A stretch of 64,000 nt of DNA from Bdellovibrio bacteriovorus (GTDB lineage: Bacteria; Bdellovibrionota; Bdellovibrionia; Bdellovibrionales; Bdellovibrionaceae). The DNA is taken from NCBI RefSeq assembly GCF_002208115.1, contig NZ_CP020946.1, forward strand, positions 124,001 through 188,000. The letters are read 5' to 3'. Under the pieces are notes generated by a model. That model was given only the letters and a program-made list of their open reading frames with translations, made no database searches and was not told the origin of the DNA. Positions 60,806-64,000 of this stretch are shown here, piece by piece (positions within the stretch are counted from its first letter, which is position 1; each line of letters starts with the position of its first letter). A program made the position numbers and the translations under genes.

Positions 60806-60884
60806 AAGGATTGGGTTTATTGCATGCTTTTTCAGAGACTAAAAGGGGAAAAACCCAGAGGGAAAATAGAGGTAAAATCAGATT

Positions 60885-60894
60885 GGTAATTACC
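60885..60894. promoter_or_regulatory. Palindrome GGTAATTACC in the regulator upstream region
   Basis: A perfect 10-base palindrome 80 bases upstream of the TIGR02147 start. It is a candidate operator only. Confidence 0.35.
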
Positions 60895-60914
60895 GTGTTT
60901 TAAGGGGATGACAA

Positions 60915-60934
60915 GTGTTCCAGCCCCGGAACAC
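60915..60934. promoter_or_regulatory. Inverted repeat GTGTTCC-N6-GGAACAC
   Basis: A perfect 7-bp inverted repeat with a six-base gap, between the regulator gene and the plus-strand gene at 61075. Spacing fits a dimeric DNA-binding protein; a hairpin is also possible. Confidence 0.4.
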
Positions 60935-61074
60935 CGGAAAATATTTCAGGTAATCTTACGAGAATTTCATCTCGACCTTGGTAGGCAAATCCTGCGACCT
61001 ACGGCCAGCCACTCACAAAGTAGGATATGTCGGAAAAACGCCGTGCTATCCTAAACAAAAGAGGGATCGCAAAT

Positions 61075-61707
61075 ATGAGAAAATTCTACGGAGTGGTCGG
61101 TCTGTTCACCGTGTGTTTTGTGGCAGGCTTTGCTTTCTTAAAATCCAACACTGACGAATATCAAATCAACCGTGATCCCGCGGCCGTCAGAAACAACTTC
61201 GACTTCTCTCACCTGCGTGGTGAACAACTGCAAGAGGCTGTCCGTCAAAGACTGCTGGCGGGTTTGGAAATCAGAAAAAACACTCAAGGGGCTGGCATCG
61301 GACTGGGACACTTTGTCTTTATCGATGAAAGCGGCAGCAAAAAACTGGCTTGTCAGGAATTCCAGAAAGTCTTCCTGAGCTTTGAGGCCGAGGGTGTTTC
61401 TATCGGCGGTGACAAGCCTCAGATGGAAGTCGAAGGTCGTTGTGATGTTTCTTCCGACATGTCCCGCATCAACGCCTTGTATGTCCCTGTTCAAAAAATT
61501 CTGGGCGAGCATCCGGGCGACGGGGAGTTTCAGTTCAATGAAGGTCCGAAAGTGACCGTGCGTTTTACGAATCTGCCGGAAGAATGGCCGCGCACATGGT
61601 TGTTGAAGTCCGTGAAACTGGTCAATGAAAGCGCTTCTGAGGCGCTGGTCGTGGAAAGCGACGAGGTGGCCAAAACTCTGGGCCACCCGGTCGTCTTTAG
61701 CTGGTAA
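61075..61707 (+). CDS. Membrane-anchored hypothetical protein
   Basis: About 210 residues from ATG 61075, chosen because GAGGGA lies eight bases before; a frame 16 codons longer has no spaced ribosome site. One N-terminal helix (FYGVVGLFTVCFVAGFAFL) anchors or exports it. The rest is soluble, with two Cys and beta-rich stretches (KLACQEFQKVFLSFEAEGVS, PKVTVRFTNLPEEWPRTWLL). No known family is recognised. It is followed 28 bases later by the stop of a convergent secreted protein gene. Confidence 0.7.
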   Translation: MRKFYGVVGLFTVCFVAGFAFLKSNTDEYQINRDPAAVRNNFDFSHLRGEQLQEAVRQRLLAGLEIRKNTQGAGIGLGHFVFIDESGSKKLACQEFQKVFLSFEAEGVSIGGDKPQMEVEGRCDVSSDMSRINALYVPVQKILGEHPGDGEFQFNEGPKVTVRFTNLPEEWPRTWLLKSVKLVNESASEALVVESDEVAKTLGHPVVFSW

Positions 61708-61735
61708 TCTGCTTCGTCATCGGCGGATTGCAGGA

Positions 61736-62371
61736 TTATTTTCCTGAAACCGCAGAGTGTTCAATTCCGTCCATCGTGATGGCTTTGAACGCTTTGGCTT
61801 TATTATAGTGCGCCAGAACCACGCGGGTCGCACACATCACACCTTCACATTTATGAATCACCAGATCGCAGTCTTCGGCTTCCACCGTGCCGGTGCGATG
61901 ATCGATGTGGGTCAGACGACCTTTCATTTTCACTTCTTCTGTCAGTTCCTTGCTGGCAATCACGGAATTGTCGCGATCCACAGCACTAGAAACTTCTTTT
62001 TCCATGGTGATGATCACATCTTCCAGGCCGTCATTAGAGTTGGACCGAACCCCTTTCAGATATTCAGGCATGAACTCCAAAGCGCTCATTTCTTGTTTTG
62101 TAAAGGTCTGCTTGTCGGTGCGACCGGAAGAAATCAGTTTTCCTGAGTAAGATCCTTTTTTCATGTGGATCATATTGCCATAGTTCATGGTGAACTTGTC
62201 TTTGGCGAAGGTCACAAAGCCGAAGTTCTTGTCGCAGGTGTACTGGATAGCCACCGTGGTTTTGATCATCTTTTCTGTTTCCTGCAGCTCACGCAGGTAA
62301 GAGTTCACATCGGCCAGAGAGGTTGAAGAAAAGGCCAAAAGAGCCATCAGGGAAAGTACCGGTTTTTTCAT
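61736..62371 (-). CDS. Small secreted protein of unknown function
   Basis: A 211-residue protein with a signal peptide (MKKPVLSLMALLAFSSTSLA). The mature part has Cys at YTCDKNF and in a cluster EDCDLVIHKCEGVMCA near the C-terminus, suggesting disulphides. No recognised domain. It is monocistronic, converging with the preceding gene. Confidence 0.7.
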   Translation of the reverse strand: MKKPVLSLMALLAFSSTSLADVNSYLRELQETEKMIKTTVAIQYTCDKNFGFVTFAKDKFTMNYGNMIHMKKGSYSGKLISSGRTDKQTFTKQEMSALEFMPEYLKGVRSNSNDGLEDVIITMEKEVSSAVDRDNSVIASKELTEEVKMKGRLTHIDHRTGTVEAEDCDLVIHKCEGVMCATRVVLAHYNKAKAFKAITMDGIEHSAVSGK

Positions 62372-62540
62372 AATCTATCCTTTTTGGTTGATAGCCCCTA
62401 AAGAGCAAAGCCCTTGCCAGTCAGGCATTACCAAAAAAGCCGGGTACGGGGCCATGGGAGCCCATTTTAGAGGATTTGGCGCAGACGAGTGAACGGGATA
62501 AAAAAGAGGGGATGTCGCGGATTCAGTCAGTGGTGACAAA

Positions 62541-62573
62541 AAAAATCCCCTCGCAGCCAGGGCTGGAGGGGAT
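62541..62573 (-). terminator. Rho-independent terminator after pepA
   Basis: ATCCCCTC and GAGGGGAT, with an inner CAGCC/GGCTG helix and a single bulged base, followed on the minus strand by a run of T. Confidence 0.92.
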
Positions 62574-62600
62574 GAAAGCTCTCAGATTGTGCCTGAAAAA

Positions 62601-64000
62601 CTATGTGTACTGCTTCGCGATTTCAACGAAGGTACGGATCATCGCGCCGGAAGCGCCTTTCTTAGGGCAATAAGGCAAACGGTTGCCCACAGCCCAGCCA
62701 GTGCCCGCGATATCGAAGTGCGCCCAAGGGATGCCTTCGCCCACGAACTGCTCAAGGAAGGCAGCGGCTGTTGCAGAACCTGCACCTTTGCCGGAAGAGA
62801 TGTTGGAAAGGTCAGCATAAGTGCCCTTCATGTCTTTCACATGGAAGTCTGTCAAAGGCATGTTCCAAACCCATTCGCCGGATTCAGCAGCCGCTTTTTC
62901 AACTTTCGTTTTCAAAGCAGAGTTGCGAGTGAAGTAACCCGTGTGAGTGTTACCCAACGCGATAACCATCGCACCCGTCAAAGTCGCTGCATCCACGATC
63001 ATTTGTGGTTGCAGTTCAGTTGCGTAAGAAAGAGCGTCTGCAAGGATCAAACGACCTTCAGCGTCTGTGTTGTTCACTTCGAATGTTTTACCATTGCGAG
63101 CTGTGTGCACATCGCCTGGTTTTGTCGCAGAACCATTGATCAGGTTTTCAGTGGAAGCAACAAGGCCGACAGCGTTCACTTTCAGTTTCAATTTTGCGAT
63201 CGCCAGCAATGTGCCGATAACGTTCGCGCCACCGCACATGTCGTATTTCATCTCTTCCATGCCAGCACCTGGCTTAATGGAGATACCACCGCAGTCAAAG
63301 GTCAGGCCTTTACCCACGAAGCAAACCGGCTTTTTGGAAGCGGCTGCGCCTTTGTATTCCATGATAATGAAACGTGGTTCCTGGTCAGAACCGTTGGAAA
63401 CGCCCAGAAGGCCGCCCATTTTCTCTTTTTTGATGCGCGCTTTATCCCAAACAGTCACTTTCAGGTTGGCGATGCCTTTGGCACCTTCAACTGCAGAGTC
63501 TGCAAGAATGGTTGGAGTCATCAGGTTGCCTGGCAAATCGCCCAGACGGCGGGAGAAGTTCACAACAGAGCCCAGGATCGCGCCTTCGTTGAAAGCAGCC
63601 TTCACAGCTTTGTCGTTACCCATCTTGGAAACAACGTGAACGTTGATTTCTTTGGCTTCTTTTTTACCGGACATCAGTTCGTTGAACACGTATGAAGTCA
63701 GGATCAGACCTTCTGCAGTTGCTTTTGCAAAGTCAGCAGCGTCTTTTTTGCCAGCAGTGATGCCGTCGAAGTGAACGGCAGCTTCAGTCACGTTCAAAGC
63801 CTTGATCGCCTCGTAAGCAGAAGCCATGGATTGACGAACGGATTCGTGAGTGATTTCGTTTTCTTTACCAAGACCCACCACGATTACGTGACGGAAACCT
63901 TTGAAGCTGAATTCACGGAAAACAACAGTTTCCTGATGCTTGCCGGAGATCGTTTTTTCTTCCAAAGATGGCAGCAAAGCTTTGTGAAGCTCAGAATGAG
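62601..64000 (-). CDS. pepA: Leucyl aminopeptidase (M17), N-terminus off window
   Basis: The frame continues past 64000, so the true start is outside; a TTG at 63977 in the frame is not it. The visible 466 codons include the whole catalytic domain: GKGLTFDCGGISIKPG, KYDMCGGANVIGTL, and the M17 signature NTDAEGRLILADAL that holds metal ligands. The enzyme is a hexameric cytoplasmic two-metal peptidase that removes N-terminal residues. The N-terminal macro-like domain is partly seen. Confidence 0.95.
   Translation of the reverse strand, partial: HSELHKALLPSLEEKTISGKHQETVVFREFSFKGFRHVIVVGLGKENEITHESVRQSMASAYEAIKALNVTEAAVHFDGITAGKKDAADFAKATAEGLILTSYVFNELMSGKKEAKEINVHVVSKMGNDKAVKAAFNEGAILGSVVNFSRRLGDLPGNLMTPTILADSAVEGAKGIANLKVTVWDKARIKKEKMGGLLGVSNGSDQEPRFIIMEYKGAAASKKPVCFVGKGLTFDCGGISIKPGAGMEEMKYDMCGGANVIGTLLAIAKLKLKVNAVGLVASTENLINGSATKPGDVHTARNGKTFEVNNTDAEGRLILADALSYATELQPQMIVDAATLTGAMVIALGNTHTGYFTRNSALKTKVEKAAAESGEWVWNMPLTDFHVKDMKGTYADLSNISSGKGAGSATAAAFLEQFVGEGIPWAHFDIAGTGWAVGNRLPYCPKKGASGAMIRTFVEIAKQYT

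Overview
The window reads as a chromosomal segment of a predatory deltaproteobacterium-type bacterium, most likely Bdellovibrio bacteriovorus or a close relative. This is inferred from gene content and from recognisable protein families (TIGR02147 regulators, FQNC-type secreted proteins, many secreted hydrolases, CFI-box-CTERM proteins). No 16S gene is present to prove it. Coding density is high, genes run on both strands, and there is no insertion sequence, prophage or CRISPR array. One tRNA (Phe, GAA) is present.

Layout. 1-6.5 kb: minus-strand envelope genes (a zincin-like secreted protein cut by the window edge, a DUF2388-like small protein, a di-haem cytochrome c, and a seven-repeat secreted protein) plus a small plus-strand KH RNA-binding protein. 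6.7-8.8 kb: sucCD. 8.9-13.5 kb: a plus-strand Mla/MCE lipid-transport operon with two different ATPases, two different permeases, one MCE protein and a probable outer-membrane protein. 13.8 kb: a 43-residue Lys-rich histone-tail-like protein. 14-17.7 kb: an orphan pair of TadB/TadC-like proteins followed by cystathionine beta-synthase and a cystathionine gamma-lyase/synthase (transsulfuration), then tRNA-Phe. 18-30.3 kb: a long minus-strand block with a small Cys-rich protein, haemolysin III-like protein, mpg, pgeF, rluD, a J-like/HTH protein, a MinD/FlhG-like ATPase, tsaB, rseP, cdsA, uppS, frr, pyrH, tsf and rpsB, which is the classic translation/isoprenoid/phospholipid cluster, here without dxr. 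30.6-42.8 kb: a histidine kinase, FAD oxidoreductase, priA, galU, an M23 peptidase, an outer-membrane protein, a 42-residue basic protein and a TonB/AgmX-like protein.

42.9-51 kb is the most accessory-looking part: a short RHS-type protein, two small or medium secreted proteins including an SLT lytic transglycosylase, a coiled-coil protein, a Cys-rich secreted protein, and two adjacent trypsin-like lipoproteins, one with an intact catalytic triad and one with a destroyed triad. 51-64 kb returns to mixed content: a TPR-GGDEF diguanylate cyclase, tig, a tandem pair of ArsA-like ATPases with a TPR lipoprotein and gshA, a TIGR02147 regulator coupled to a secreted protein, two small envelope proteins, and pepA running off the right edge.

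The most notable signals are three separate cases in which neighbouring paralogues appear to be split into an intact and a degenerate member. In the Mla ATPases the substitutions are complementary and predict one working and one dead ATP site. The trypsin pair has H83/D135/S216 against S83/D135/A216 at identical positions. In the ArsA pair the first member lacks the usual DPA motif. Also notable are an exact 48-bp in-frame tandem duplication inside the second Mla permease, a divergent gene pair whose start codons overlap, and two very small basic proteins.
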